Shown in pieces: positions 9,445 through 17,963 of a DNA stretch of 64,000 nt. A program made the translations under genes and the position numbers. Where the stretch lies: positions 1,922,001 to 1,986,000 of the forward strand of contig NZ_JAYERP010000001.1 of NCBI RefSeq assembly GCF_034718895.1, given 5' to 3'. Every line of letters starts with the position of its first letter. Positions within the stretch are counted from its first letter, which is position 1. The notes below the pieces were generated by a model. The model ran no database searches. It had not been told where the DNA came from and saw only the letters and a program-made list of their open reading frames with translations. Source of the stretch: Paenibacillus phoenicis (lineage in GTDB: Bacteria; Bacillota; Bacilli; Paenibacillales; Paenibacillaceae).

Positions 9445-9985
9445 TACCCAATGTACGGAAATGGCCGCAAGGCCTATTTGAGTGCCATTGTTGACGGATA
9501 TGACAACTCTGTTGTTTCATGGGTGCTCAGCCATTCCAATAACAATAAGCTTGTTATGAATACGGTAAAGAAAGCTTTTAAAAGAAACCCGAATGCTATG
9601 CCGCTCTTGCACAGTGATCGCGGCTTTCAATATACTTCGCTGGAATACAAACAACTTCAAAAGAGATACAAGTTTACAACAAGTATGTCCCGTGTAAGTC
9701 GATGTTTGGACAACCAACCCATTGAACGATTCTGGGGTACTTTTAAAGCAGAAAGCTTTTATCTGGAAAAGTACGATACGTATAACAGTCTCCTTCGTAG
9801 TGTAAGAACTTATATCCATTATTACAATAATTTTCGATGCACCGAACGACTATACGGCTTATCCCCTAACGAATATCGACGAGCAGCTTAACTAAGAAAA
9901 TAATCCCCTCAGTCTTGATAACCGAGGGGATATTGAATACTGATGATTTTGTTTTTTAGTCTGTCTACTTGACAGGGAGCACTTC
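9445..9985 (+). mobile_element. IS3-family remnant (3' half and right end)
   Basis: Only the C-terminal half of the transposase and the right end remain. After the coding part there is an ATCCCCTC...GAGGGGAT hairpin and TGTCTACTTGACAGGGAGCA, which resembles IS3 termini. The left end and orfA are missing, and the remnant starts almost immediately behind the speA hairpin. Confidence 0.7.
9451..9891 (+). pseudogene. Truncated IS3 OrfB transposase
   Basis: A 146-aa open frame equals the C-terminal half of an IS3/IS150-type integrase-fold transposase. The second catalytic aspartate is in LLHSDRGFQYT and the glutamate region is NQPIERFWGTFKAE. The strand carrying the first DDE aspartate is absent: the frame opens inside the following YGNGRKAYLSAIVD segment. 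Catalysis is therefore not expected. It is more AT-rich than speA beside it. Confidence 0.85.
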
Positions 9986-10045
9986 AGATTCCTGGCTGGC
10001 CTAAGAGAGCATACAAAGCGCTCATTCTCAATAAATTATTTTTTA

Positions 10046-10336
10046 CTATCTACTATATTGTTTAACTATTTTACCGTCCTTTTTTGATATTAAAAAAGTA
10101 GCTATCGGCACAGATGCTTGATCAAAAAAGATTACTTTGTAGCATCGTATATGTTTACCTTCCTCAGTAACAGTATAAACTTCATTTGTTTCTACAAAAT
10201 ATTCTGTTTCTAAAACAGTATATTTCTCTTGAAATTCATTGAGGGCTATATCATTAGCTGTTTCTAGTGTGATGGTATTTGAACAACCTGCAAGTAAAAT
10301 CGGAAATGCCAATAAGCAAAATAGAAGTCGCTGCAT
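10046..10336 (-). CDS. Small lipoprotein, possible immunity partner
   Basis: A 96-aa exported lipoprotein. The signal peptide MQRLLFCLLAFPILLAGC ends in the lipobox LLAGC, and the mature part (about 78 aa) ends with a PepSY-like feel (VIFFDQASVPIATFLISKKDGKI). GGAG lies nine bases before the ATG at 10336, within the last codons of the upstream gene, whose stop is at 10341, so the two are translationally coupled. The context (secreted protein plus tiny lipoprotein, AT-rich) is compatible with an immunity function, but that is inference. Confidence 0.72.
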   Translation of the reverse strand: MQRLLFCLLAFPILLAGCSNTITLETANDIALNEFQEKYTVLETEYFVETNEVYTVTEEGKHIRCYKVIFFDQASVPIATFLISKKDGKIVKQYSR

Positions 10337-10340
10337 AAAA

Positions 10341-11416
10341 TTAAACTCCATTAACAACTGACATACTGATATTTCCCCAATTGTTATAGTACATTTGATT
10401 GCGAGCATTTTCTAAACTGGTTGCTGCATTTTTGCTATACTGTAATCTCGAATAAGTACCATATGCTGTTGAAGTTAACCCTGCAAATAGAGATAATGCT
10501 CCACCATAATTGAGGACGATTGTAATCCACCCTGCCGGACCTGTTCCCCAACCAACTACTAGCAACACGAAAGAGGATAATGCCGAGGCCCAGCCTAATA
10601 CCTCATAAAAAGTATTTGATTCCATATAATCAACTACATTTGTTTCGTAATCATCAATGTATGATCGAAAAGTATTGAAAGCAGAGGCGTTTTTGCTATC
10701 TCCTATAGTCGTACCTACATATTTAATGTACTTTTGACTTTGTGCAGACAAAGCTTGTGCTACAAAATTACCATTAGTGAACTCGTAGTTGTAGTAATTG
10801 TCATATGCGCCTGCTCTGTCTAATGCTTGAATCTTCATTTCATTTTTTAACTTATCAATTTTCATTTTCAAATCTAAAAATTGTTGCCTTGTAAAACCCT
10901 GAACTTGCTCATATTTCACATCTACTAACAATTTACTTTTTTCTTCAATATTCTTTTCTATTGCTAGAGCTTCAGTTGAGTTAATTTCAATGGGGCCGTT
11001 CTGTGATTTATCCCTAGTTCGATTTACTGAAATAGTTGTCAATTCATTTTTGTTAAATCTCAGTTCTCCTGTCTTCTGTTCTGCAAGCCCTGTCCGATAG
11101 TCATTAGAAAATTCTTGTTTTAATATTAAACTATATTGGTAGTTATCATTTACATCATAATAATCTTCAACCGCTGAAATTTTTGTACTAATAAAATTTA
11201 CTGAATTCGTTATTTCTGTTATGGATTCGACCCTCTTATATCCAGTCTTTTCATAAATATGAAATTCATTTGGATCCTCTGAGTAGGTATCAATAACAAA
11301 TGCTTCAGTAGTAATGTGTTTCTTCTCTTCTGTTGATTCGGCATGAACGCCGGAAAATGAAGAAACGAAAAAAGAACAAATACAAGCGGGATAATAACGT
11401 GCCTACTTTTCCTCAT
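10341..11416 (-). pseudogene. Secreted protein with C-terminal hydrophobic region, disrupted by a one-base frameshift
   Basis: The ATG at 11416, behind a perfect AGGGAGGT site, opens a signal peptide (MRKSRHVIIPLVFV...), but the frame then runs into nonsense. One extra T in the T6 run (plus-strand A6 at 11368-11373) would continue it as LFFVSSFSGVHA, with cleavage after AHA-like VHA, and on without a stop to 10341, giving about 358 aa. The mature part has an alpha/beta N-terminus, a lysine-rich helix, and two glycine-rich hydrophobic segments (SALSSFVLLVVGWGTGPAGW and LNYGGALSLFAGL) near the C-terminus. I do not recognise the family with certainty; a large unmodified bacteriocin is one option. 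It could be genuine decay, phase variation or a sequencing error. Confidence 0.75.
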
Positions 11417-11833
11417 AATAATACCTCCCTAATTTATATCCATATATAATGGGATGACCTAATATATGGTAATTTTACTATACCTTAAATTTGGAAATAT
11501 TGGAATAATTATTTTAATTTTTTGTTCTTTTTTGATCAAAGTGGTATGTGCTCTTGGGGTAAAACCTTCTGTTACCAAACTGCATCTAAACTCTACCCTT
11601 GCATCAAGTGACTCTATATAATCTCCACTCCTTTGATTTTCATAACCCCTTCAAAATTTCGATCGTCTCCCTTCACTTGATCATGATCTCTTTTCGTCTA
11701 TACTTCGGGTTTTGAACGCAGCCCGAACATCTCAATGATCTTGTTTTTCACAATCCCCAGATCTCTCTCCCGCATAAGTGGGTAGTTTTTTGCTTCAAAG
11801 GTGTCGTAAAAACTCATCAACCTAGAACTATAC
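11417..11833. other. Gene-free AT-rich spacer with a decayed IS200-like piece
   Basis: No supported gene. On the minus strand, about 11800 to 11660 contains CCCGAAGTATAGACG followed by a premature stop, matching the PKYRR segment of IS200 TnpA. It is preceded by the AACATCTCAAT-type subterminal block and the CCCAC-TTATG-CGGG hairpin that also occur around 31960-32030. I read this as a second, more degraded copy of the IS200 deletion derivative. Confidence 0.5.
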
Positions 11834-11862
11834 AAAAAGCCCCCCGCTTCCGGGGAGCTCTT
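11834..11862 (-). terminator. Terminator after DUF1292 gene
   Basis: On the minus strand, AGCTCCCCGGAAGCGGGGGGCT forms a GC-rich stem followed by TTTTTG, 30 bp past the DUF1292 stop. Confidence 0.8.
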
Positions 11863-11891
11863 AGCTTCTATACCAGGTGATCCGCCGCAAA

Positions 11892-12215
11892 TTAGGCTTC
11901 ATCCATTTGGGCGACAAGCTCGTTGTAAGCTTCTTCTACCTGTTTCCATTCCTGTTCGTCTTCGATATTGTAAAGCACCATTTCTTCGTTCTCTTCTTCC
12001 ATGCGGAGAATGATGCCGTCCGCTTCCGGATTGTTGCGCTCGAGCAGCAATGCGTACACTTTCTCGCCAACGTCGAACGTCTCGACAAGAACCATCTCTA
12101 CGTCGTTCCCTTCTTCGTCGGTCAGCGTCAACACAAACTCTTCATGCTCATGATCATGGTCATGATCGTGGCCGCAGCCGCATGCTTCGCCGTGTTCGTG
12201 ATTGTGGTCGCTCAT
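11892..12215 (-). CDS. DUF1292 (UPF0473, YrzB-like) protein with histidine-rich head
   Basis: A 107-aa acidic protein. Residues ~26-105 match the DUF1292 family (FVLTLTDEEGNDVEM, NIEDEQEWKQVEEAYNEL). The first 25 residues are a His/Asp/Glu/Cys tract (HNHEHGEACGCGHDHDHDHE), which could bind metal such as Zn, Ni or Co. In Bacillus the family member sits beside ruvX, but here it stands alone with its own terminator. The function of the family is unknown. Confidence 0.85.
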   Translation of the reverse strand: MSDHNHEHGEACGCGHDHDHDHEHEEFVLTLTDEEGNDVEMVLVETFDVGEKVYALLLERNNPEADGIILRMEEENEEMVLYNIEDEQEWKQVEEAYNELVAQMDEA

Positions 12216-12351
12216 GAAATTACCTCACTTTAAGTATGTTTTAATGGACTGAAGAAGGGTCTCCCGCTTCGTTCCTCCCGTATCGTAACACTTTTGGTGG
12301 GGACAGGTCAATTTTCGTGAGCGGATGCCCGTGTTGTGCTCGGTTGTGCGG

Positions 12352-12906
12352 TTATTTCAGAACGTTAATGCTTTTCTCCGCAACGAGCACGAAATCTGAT
12401 CCGTTAGACGGTTTCATGTAGAACCCTACGATGTAGCGGCCCGATGTCTTGAAATCATACGTGTAGTCCTTGGTCCGGAACCAGAAGTTATCGCGCTGCT
12501 CTTTGATTTCATCCGTCTGGATCTCCTTGGACGTCCCGTCCGGGGCCGTGATGGACACCCGCACTGCCGAGATGTTCGTGCGTAAATTATCAATTTGAGA
12601 GAAAACGTTAAACTTCAGCTTCCCCGTCTTCTTCACATCGCCAAACACATTGTCATCCGCGAATAGAAACATATGGACATTGGGTTTATAATAATTCACC
12701 GTTTTGGTGCTGTCATTAAATTCAACTAAACCTTCGAGATTGCGTACGGGTACATAGGTTTTGCCGTCTATAATATATCCGCCGTCTTCCAGCTCGCGGC
12801 CGTTCAGCATCAGCTTCACCTTGGTGCTCGCGGCGTCGGCAAAGAGCAGGGAACCTCCCATAAGAGAGAATGCCACCACCAGTAATGCAACTCTTCTCCA
12901 TTTCAT
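12352..12906 (-). CDS. Secreted stalk-domain (copper amine oxidase N-like) protein
   Basis: A 184-aa exported protein. The signal peptide MKWRRVALLVVAFSLMGGSLLFADA is followed by a single stalk-type domain (VKLMLNGRELEDGGYIIDGKTYVPVRNL), which is very common in Paenibacillus surface proteins. The rest is a beta-rich region without a catalytic motif (ITAPDGTSKE, SGRYIVGFYMK), possibly Ig-like. The start is ATG 12906 with GGAGGG upstream. A cell-surface or extracellular structural role is likely; nothing more specific is visible. Confidence 0.82.
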   Translation of the reverse strand: MKWRRVALLVVAFSLMGGSLLFADAASTKVKLMLNGRELEDGGYIIDGKTYVPVRNLEGLVEFNDSTKTVNYYKPNVHMFLFADDNVFGDVKKTGKLKFNVFSQIDNLRTNISAVRVSITAPDGTSKEIQTDEIKEQRDNFWFRTKDYTYDFKTSGRYIVGFYMKPSNGSDFVLVAEKSINVLK

Positions 12907-13088
12907 GAATGTTGACCCTCCATTTGATTCCTGTTGATGTATAGTTATACTCGCTGGTTCCGGTCAAGTTGCGGTGTTGATGGGAAATGACGGCATTTTT
13001 TTATAGAGCGAGCCTAACCTTTTGTTTCGGCTGGAAATTGTGTACAGTTAAAGAGGTGATCCATACTTGACCTAAGGGGGAATGCCTG

Positions 13089-13826
13089 ATGGCTTTACGA
13101 CTACAAATGCTGGGGACGGGCGGAGCGTTTGCCAAAAAATATTTTAATAACAACGCGCTCCTCTATGCCGGTGACTTCACCCTGCTCATCGATTGCGGAA
13201 TCACCGCCCCCCTGGCGCTGCACACGATCGGCAAGTCGGTGGAGGAGATCGATGCCGTGCTGATTACCCATATCCATGGCGATCATGTTGGAGGCTTGGA
13301 AGAGCTGGCTTTTCGCCGGAAATTTGGTTCTGGACGGAAACCCATCCTGTATATTGCTGAAAATTTGGTGGAGCCGCTATGGGAAAATACGCTGAAAGGC
13401 GGGTTAAGCCAAGACGGTGTAATCCACTCGCTAAACGACGTGTTTGACGTGCGTCTATTAAAGGAAAGCGAGCCTGCACAGCTTGCCCCTGAGTTAAAAG
13501 TGGAGCTCATCCGAACGCCGCATATCCCGGGTAAACCCAGCTATTCGCTTTATATCAATGAGGAGATTTTTTACAGTGCGGATATGACGTTCGAGCCGGA
13601 GCTCTTAATGAGGCTTGTTCGTGAGCGGGGGTGCCGCCGAATTTTTCACGAGGTCCAACTTACCGGGAAAGGTGAAGTTCATACGACGCTGCAGGAGTTA
13701 TTGTCCCTGCCAACCGAGATCCAAAGCCAAATCCTGCTGATGCATTATAGCGATGATATGGAATCCTTCCGAGGCGCTACGGGGAACATGGACTTTCTGC
13801 GTCAGCACGAAGTCTATACGCTGTAA
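13089..13826 (+). CDS. MBL-fold metal-dependent hydrolase (RNase Z-like)
   Basis: A 245-aa metallo-beta-lactamase-fold protein. The metal motif is [10 protein letters not shown] (residues ~59-68), with further ligands probably in [21 protein letters not shown] and the late HYSDD. The N-terminal LGTGGAF resembles the RNase Z/arylsulfatase subgroup. It starts at ATG 13089 after AAGGGGG. The substrate cannot be assigned; an RNA, nucleotide or lactone hydrolase are all possible. It is a single-gene unit with its own terminator. Confidence 0.86.
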   Translation: MALRLQMLGTGGAFAKKYFNNNALLYAGDFTLLIDCGITAPLALHTIGKSVEEIDAVLITHIHGDHVGGLEELAFRRKFGSGRKPILYIAENLVEPLWENTLKGGLSQDGVIHSLNDVFDVRLLKESEPAQLAPELKVELIRTPHIPGKPSYSLYINEEIFYSADMTFEPELLMRLVRERGCRRIFHEVQLTGKGEVHTTLQELLSLPTEIQSQILLMHYSDDMESFRGATGNMDFLRQHEVYTL

Positions 13827-13833
13827 CAAAACA

Positions 13834-13868
13834 ACCCTGCGGGTATGCTTACCTGCAGGGTTCTTTTT
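13834..13868 (+). terminator. Terminator of the MBL hydrolase gene
   Basis: AACCCTGC...GCAGGGTT stem around a CCTTACC-like loop followed by CTTTTTCT, seven bases after the stop. Confidence 0.82.
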
Positions 13869-13892
13869 CTAAATATAGGATATGGATCAACG

Positions 13893-14132
13893 TTATTCGA
13901 AGCTAGGCAAGTTATCCAAGTTGTTGGACGGATCTCCATCAGCATCGCCGCGGATATACATCTCTCCGTCCCGTCCCTTAAACACATTGACGCCGGCGAT
14001 CGCACCTGCCTTCACTTCCTGCAGGGCTTGCTGGTAATCCAGCACGCGGCCGCTGGACGTCTTGAACGCGACCAAATTCCCGTCACCGTTCTTCCGCACG
14101 GCAATAAACGTTTCTCTGGTATTCAGGGCCAT
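13893..14132 (-). CDS. DUF3892 protein
   Basis: A 79-aa small basic-to-acidic protein of the DUF3892 family, common in Bacillales. Family marks are ITAVRKNGDGxL-like FIAVRKNGDGNLVAFKTSS, VLDYQQALQ, VFKGRDGEMYIRG and the terminal DGDPSNNLDNLPSF. GGAG lies upstream of the ATG at 14132. The function is unknown. The next upstream gene on this strand is the GNAT gene, but the 68-bp gap leaves co-transcription open. Confidence 0.88.
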   Translation of the reverse strand: MALNTRETFIAVRKNGDGNLVAFKTSSGRVLDYQQALQEVKAGAIAGVNVFKGRDGEMYIRGDADGDPSNNLDNLPSFE

Positions 14133-14200
14133 CGGCTAGCTCATCTCCTCTTCATTAAGATTAGATCTAGCTTGCCCCAAAACCTCCAAACCTATGACCT

Positions 14201-14653
14201 TTACGATTTTAACGACTTGACCATCCGGACGTGCGGAATACCGGCGTCATCAAACGGTTCAGTCGAGATTGTCTCATAGCCGAGTTTAGCATAGAACCCT
14301 TCGGCATGGCATTGAGCATCCAGCACCGACTTCGTGAGACCGAGCTCCCGTGCCAGCTCCTCTAAGGCGAGCAGCAGGATTTTGCCTACGCCTTTCGAGC
14401 GGTACGGCTCACGTACGGCGATCCGCTGCATTTTGGCGGCATTGTCTTTATAGTAAATCAATCTGCCTGTCGCAACATAGTCCCCTTCCAATTCGATCAG
14501 CACATGATGTACATCCGGGCCAATCTGGTCATACTCATCAATTTCCAATTCAACGGGGACCTTCTGTTCCTCGACGAACACCTCTTTGCGGATGTCCAGG
14601 CATTTCTGTAATTGCTCCTCATGATCGACATGAATGATTGTTGCAGCCGACAC
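14201..14653 (-). CDS. GNAT-family N-acetyltransferase (ElaA/YjcF type)
   Basis: A 150-aa acetyl-CoA-dependent acetyltransferase. The acetyl-CoA pyrophosphate loop is RSKGVGKILLLALEE (motif A), followed by LDAQCHAEGFYAKLGYE, which places it in the YjcF/ElaA subgroup. It starts at GTG 14653 behind GGGAGGGG, while the longer upstream frame lacks a site. The acceptor substrate is unknown. Confidence 0.88.
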   Translation of the reverse strand: MSAATIIHVDHEEQLQKCLDIRKEVFVEEQKVPVELEIDEYDQIGPDVHHVLIELEGDYVATGRLIYYKDNAAKMQRIAVREPYRSKGVGKILLLALEELARELGLTKSVLDAQCHAEGFYAKLGYETISTEPFDDAGIPHVRMVKSLKS

Positions 14654-14774
14654 TTCGTTCCCCTCCCACCATTGCTTGTCTGTTGGATCATCTAAACTGC
14701 ATCATTATACAAAAAAATCATTTTCATGTATAGTTGTCTCATGGACATCGATGGAAAGGAGCTGGCTTAGGGGT

Positions 14775-14888
14775 ATGGTCATGGGCGTAACAATCGCCGC
14801 TGCGGTCGTCATCGCGGTTTTGCTGATTGCCTCCATGTTTTACACGACGAAGAAAGGCTACTCCCGCAAATGGGACGAGGAAGACTAA
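14775..14888 (+). CDS. Small single-TM membrane protein
   Basis: A 37-aa candidate. MVMGVTIAAAVVIAVLLIAS forms one transmembrane helix, then a short basic/acidic cytoplasmic tail ends in KWDEED. AAAGGAG and AGGGG precede the ATG at 14775, and a second ATG at 14781 is equally possible. The frame upstream of 14775 overlaps the GNAT gene antisense and is not expected to be coding. The function is unknown. Confidence 0.5.
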   Translation: MVMGVTIAAAVVIAVLLIASMFYTTKKGYSRKWDEED

Positions 14889-14893
14889 AGCAT

Positions 14894-15175
14894 TTATTCC
14901 GTGGAATACACATCCTCTACAATCGTAGGCGAATACACGCCGTCCGACACGGATGGCCCAAACGGCCAAGGGAATGCGCCGGCCTGCCGGCTTAGGGTCT
15001 CCGCGTTTGGCGCCATGCGGCAGGCGCTGGTCAGGGCCAGCAGCAAGACGGCCCCCGCGACGGCAACCCAAAGGGACCGCGGCCGTTTCGTCTCGCTCTT
15101 CGGCGACGAGATTTGATCATTGCTGTTGTTATGATGGTTAAGGCCAATATGGCGGTGATGGTGGTTCCAACGCAT
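14894..15175 (-). CDS. Small membrane-anchored hypothetical protein
   Basis: About 93 aa: a histidine/asparagine-rich, basic N-terminus (RWNHHHRHIGLNHHNN), one hydrophobic segment (SLWVAVAGAVLLLALTSAC), then a short acidic C-terminus. The cysteine after LTSA could be a weak lipobox, but the 35-residue head makes a signal-anchor more likely. AAAGGAAG lies before the GTG 15181/ATG 15175 pair; I favour the ATG. No family is recognised. Confidence 0.55.
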   Translation of the reverse strand: MRWNHHHRHIGLNHHNNSNDQISSPKSETKRPRSLWVAVAGAVLLLALTSACRMAPNAETLSRQAGAFPWPFGPSVSDGVYSPTIVEDVYSTE

Positions 15176-15364
15176 GTTCACTTCTTCCTTTCGTTACGTG
15201 GTGCCTGTCTGTCTGATATATGCGTGTCATGGATGTATGCAGTGCTGACTGTATGCGCGTCTTGAATGAAATGCAGCGTCGTGACGTCATGCGCCTTACC
15301 ACTCGGACACGCATTCCTCCACCATTGTTGACAGAGGACAGACACCTTATACTCTAGGAAAGTG

Positions 15365-15393
15365 TTGACAAGAACCCCACCGCCTGATAAGAT
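15365..15393 (+). promoter_or_regulatory. Promoter of tRNA-Val
   Basis: TTGACA at 15365-15370 and TAAGAT at 15388-15393, separated by 17 bp, 25 bp before the tRNA 5' end. Confidence 0.7.
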
Positions 15394-15417
15394 AATTTTT
15401 GTCTTCACTATAAGTTT

Positions 15418-15490
15418 GATCTGCTAGCTCAGCTGGGAGAGCACCATCTTGACAGGGTGGGGGTCAGTGGTTCGAGCCCACTGCAGATCA
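15418..15490 (+). tRNA. tRNA-Val (anticodon GAC)
   Basis: A complete cloverleaf of 73 nt: acceptor GATCTGC/GCAGATC, D arm GCTC-AGCTGGGA-GAGC, anticodon stem CCATC/GGTGG with loop TTGACAG (anticodon GAC), T arm AGTGG-TTCGAGC-CCACT, discriminator A. CCA is not encoded. It is a single-gene unit with its own promoter and terminator. Confidence 0.95.
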
Positions 15491-15497
15491 TAGAGAA

Positions 15498-15535
15498 AAT
15501 CCCTTAAAGCATAAGCTTTAAGGGATTTTTTATTT
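15498..15535 (+). terminator. Terminator of tRNA-Val
   Basis: AATCCCTTAAAGC-ATAA-GCTTTAAGGGATT followed by TTTTATTTTC directly after the tRNA. Confidence 0.9.
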
Positions 15536-15633
15536 TCTCTTTTGTCAGATTAAGATGGCCTCCGATTCGAAGATAATATAGTATATAACTGGTATTTACT
15601 GTATAATAGGGAATAGCCAAAGGGGTGGTCCTT

Positions 15634-16218
15634 TTGAAAAAAATCATGTACGTTTGTTTGATCGTTGTTCTTCTGATGCTAGCTGGCGGTTGCGGAACTG
15701 GGGCAAAGAACAATGATATCTCACCCATTGCTGAGGATGTCGAGCAAACTCCCGGGACTTCGCCAGGCTTATCCATAAGAGATGGTGTAGCCGTATGGGA
15801 CCCAGGCTCAGAGTGTTGCAAATCTTTTGAAGATACCTTGAATGAAGTGCCATTTGAGGTTTCTATTCCAAAAGTTCCTTTTCCGATTACCCATCAGTCT
15901 GCCGATATCGTCCCAGCTAACTTTGACTTGATCCAATTGACCTTTGCTAATGAAGAGCGAGGAGAGCAACTGATACTGGCTGTTTCAAATTCGCAGGTAA
16001 AGTCCAAACCGGATGGTAAAAAGGGGCCAAAATTAAGTGATGGCACACAAACCTGGATCCAAAGCACACCAAGCTTAAGCGGGCTCTATTGGAGAAAGCA
16101 AGGATTAACCTATGCCTTAGGATCGAACAAGGTGGAAGATGGTAACTTTGTTCCTTTGTACAGTATTTCTGAACTCGTTCAGATTGCTAACTCTATTGTC
16201 CAACCTCCCCACCTCTAA
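15634..16218 (+). CDS. Lipoprotein of unknown function
   Basis: A 194-aa exported lipoprotein. After the TTG start at 15634 (AGGGG eight bases before) the signal MKKIMYVCLIVVLLMLAGGC ends in a lipobox. The mature part has a short acidic linker and a globular domain with LIQLTFANEERGEQLILAVS and GLYWRKQGLTYALGS, reminiscent of DUF4367-type or anti-sigma sensor domains, but I cannot assign it. An in-frame GTG at 15625 overlaps the ribosome site and is less likely. Copy B of the intergenic element begins inside its stop region. Confidence 0.78.
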   Translation: MKKIMYVCLIVVLLMLAGGCGTGAKNNDISPIAEDVEQTPGTSPGLSIRDGVAVWDPGSECCKSFEDTLNEVPFEVSIPKVPFPITHQSADIVPANFDLIQLTFANEERGEQLILAVSNSQVKSKPDGKKGPKLSDGTQTWIQSTPSLSGLYWRKQGLTYALGSNKVEDGNFVPLYSISELVQIANSIVQPPHL

Positions 16219-16398
16219 CGGACCGTACCGACCTTATTTGTTCATTTCCCGGAGATTTCCCGAGCTAACGGACTCAAGTGACCTTATTGGGCAAAAATAC
16301 TCATCGATTCAACGCAACAGACCCGAATAAGGTCTCTGAGGTCCGTTAAAACGGGTAGGCTTGCGTCCGAACCCAAATAACGGCTCTGGTGTCCGTTA
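16216..16398. repeat. Four-arm intergenic palindromic element, copy B
   Basis: 183 bp: TAACGGAC at 16216 and 16266, GTCCGTTA at 16341 and 16391, each pair 50 bp apart, with internal GACCTTATT...AATAAGGTC and a TTTCCCGGAGATTTCCCG block shared with copies A (inverted) and C. It lies between convergent genes. Confidence 0.85.
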
Positions 16399-16399
16399 G

Positions 16400-16650
16400 C
16401 GCAGCCGAGATGCCAGCTAGCAGCTATCAGCAAACCGCAAACACGCTACCTTCTACCATCTACCAGCCAACATCAAACAGCTAGCATCTACCAGCTATCA
16501 AATATCCGCAAGCAGCAAACGGCCTCTTGCTTCTTGCCTTTGTTCCGTCGCGCCATAGCACCGCACAAAAAACACCCGCCCCTAAAGGTGCGCGTTCTCG
16601 TTAAAGTATGTTACTGTTCACCATACGTCCACCCGATTTCCAATCACCTG
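16400..16650. other. Gene-free spacer with short CAGCTA-type repeats and weak terminator
   Basis: No gene is supported. About 16410-16505 contains loosely repeated CAGCTAGCA, CAGCTATCA and ACCAGCTATCA words. Near 16569-16600 the minus strand has a GCACC...GGGTGT hairpin with TTTTTTG, which may end the metallophosphoesterase transcript. Confidence 0.45.
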
Positions 16651-17519
16651 CTACCCCCGCGGATACTCCACCCGAAACTGTGCGGACTCCATCCATTCGC
16701 CGCGGGTAAAGTCCCGACCGCGTACGAGGACATGGTCGCGATAAACTTCGACGTAGAAGCCTTGGCTGCCGTCCTTGTGTTCGTCTTCGTCGGTCCACAG
16801 GTCGGCGACCGAAGCGGCATTGAACATCACCGGCCCTCGCCCTCCACACCATAAGAAGTGTGAGAGGCATCCAACTCCCAATGGGTATGCCCCGTAAAGA
16901 GAATCGCCTGCGGGTGACGGGCCAGCACGGCACGGAGATCCGCATCCTGCACAACGCCGTACCAGCGCTGCGCTTCGTAGGAGCCGGCGACCGTGTTAAG
17001 CAGCGGCTGATGCAGGAAGACGAAAACCGGGCGGTCTGCCGCAGCGTTTTCCCCTAACTTGTCATCGAGCCAAGCCAGCTGCTTCTCCGACAACGAGCTA
17101 AACAACTCCAGCCCTTCTTCCGTTCCAAGAAAAATAAAATGATACCCATCAATCCAATGATCATGATAAATGCCCTCCGCCCCGGTACCGCGCAAAAATT
17201 GTCCCAAACGCGCCTCCCAGTTCTCCAATGCGACATCATGGTTGCCCATCGTCACATATAGCGGAGGCACTGCTCCGCCAAACCGATGCCAATTTCGGTT
17301 CCACGCTTCGTATTCATCCGGAAATCCGTGATCCGTCACGTCTCCCGCATGCATGATGCCAACGCTTCCCGTGCCATTTGCCGCGATATCTTGCAGCGCC
17401 CGCTCCAAGTTGACGTTATGCGTATGCTGCTCATCTGCTCGAACATGCGTGTCGGTAATAACCCTGAAACGAAAGCAAAAGCTCCTCGTCCCGCCGTCCT
17501 TCCCCTGCCTGCTGCTCAT
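16651..17519 (-). pseudogene. Metallophosphoesterase, frameshifted near 16832
   Basis: A calcineurin-like phosphoesterase with all metal motifs in order: VITDTHV, HAGDVTDHG, TMGNHDVAL, FLHQPLL and FTGHTHWELD. The frame stops at 16827, but the downstream frame continues as GPVMFNAASVADLWTDED to a stop at 16651. Adding one C in GGGCC (16831-16835) joins them into about 289 aa. The missing C-terminal strands suggest recent inactivation or a base-calling error in a GC run. The start is ATG 17519 (or TTG 17528). The upstream SMR remnant ends just before it. Confidence 0.82.
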
Positions 17520-17536
17520 TGCGATCAACCATTCCC

Positions 17537-17700
17537 TTAGCCTCCCTTACCACTCATATTCAATCCGACAACACCGAGGACAATCACGCCAATCCACAGG
17601 ATCGAAGATAGCGACAATTTCTCTGGGACAGGATGACTCCCGCCAAAGAAATCAGCACGATGTCCACCCCTAACCATACCGCATAAACGGTACTTACCTT
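17537..17700 (-). pseudogene. SMR/EmrE-type multidrug transporter, C-terminal remnant
   Basis: The minus strand reads TVYAVWLGVDIVLISLAGVI and then, in another frame, EKLSLSSILWIGVIVLGVVG before a TAA at 17537, which is the third and fourth helix pattern of small multidrug resistance proteins. The first half is missing and a frameshift lies near 17630. It probably once formed an operon with the metallophosphoesterase, whose ribosome site follows directly. Confidence 0.65.
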
Positions 17701-17963
17701 AATATACTACGACATCCTGTTTTCGAGGATCGGCCGTAAGAGCAAAAGCAACATGAGCTATGCCGTGCGTTCGAAACGAGCTGGAAACTCCCGAAGAGGA
17801 ACGCAAACGGTGCCTGGAGGATTTGCACAAGCTCAAGGTTCACCCTTCCATGGATAAAAGCACCGCCAACCAGCCAAACTAAACGGACAGCGCCGACAGG
17901 AAGCTGCGAGTTTCCCCGGACGGACAAGCGCTCAAGTATAGTTGATGGAGGCACGTAGAACCG

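Noticed and set aside
12722..12967. An 81-aa frame overlapping the stalk protein start
   Set aside because: It is the alternate frame of the signal-peptide region, without a ribosome site.
15178..15408. A 76-aa minus-strand frame upstream of tRNA-Val
   Set aside because: It overlaps the tRNA promoter, has no ribosome site and no protein-like pattern; the gap 15182-15364 otherwise shows nothing.
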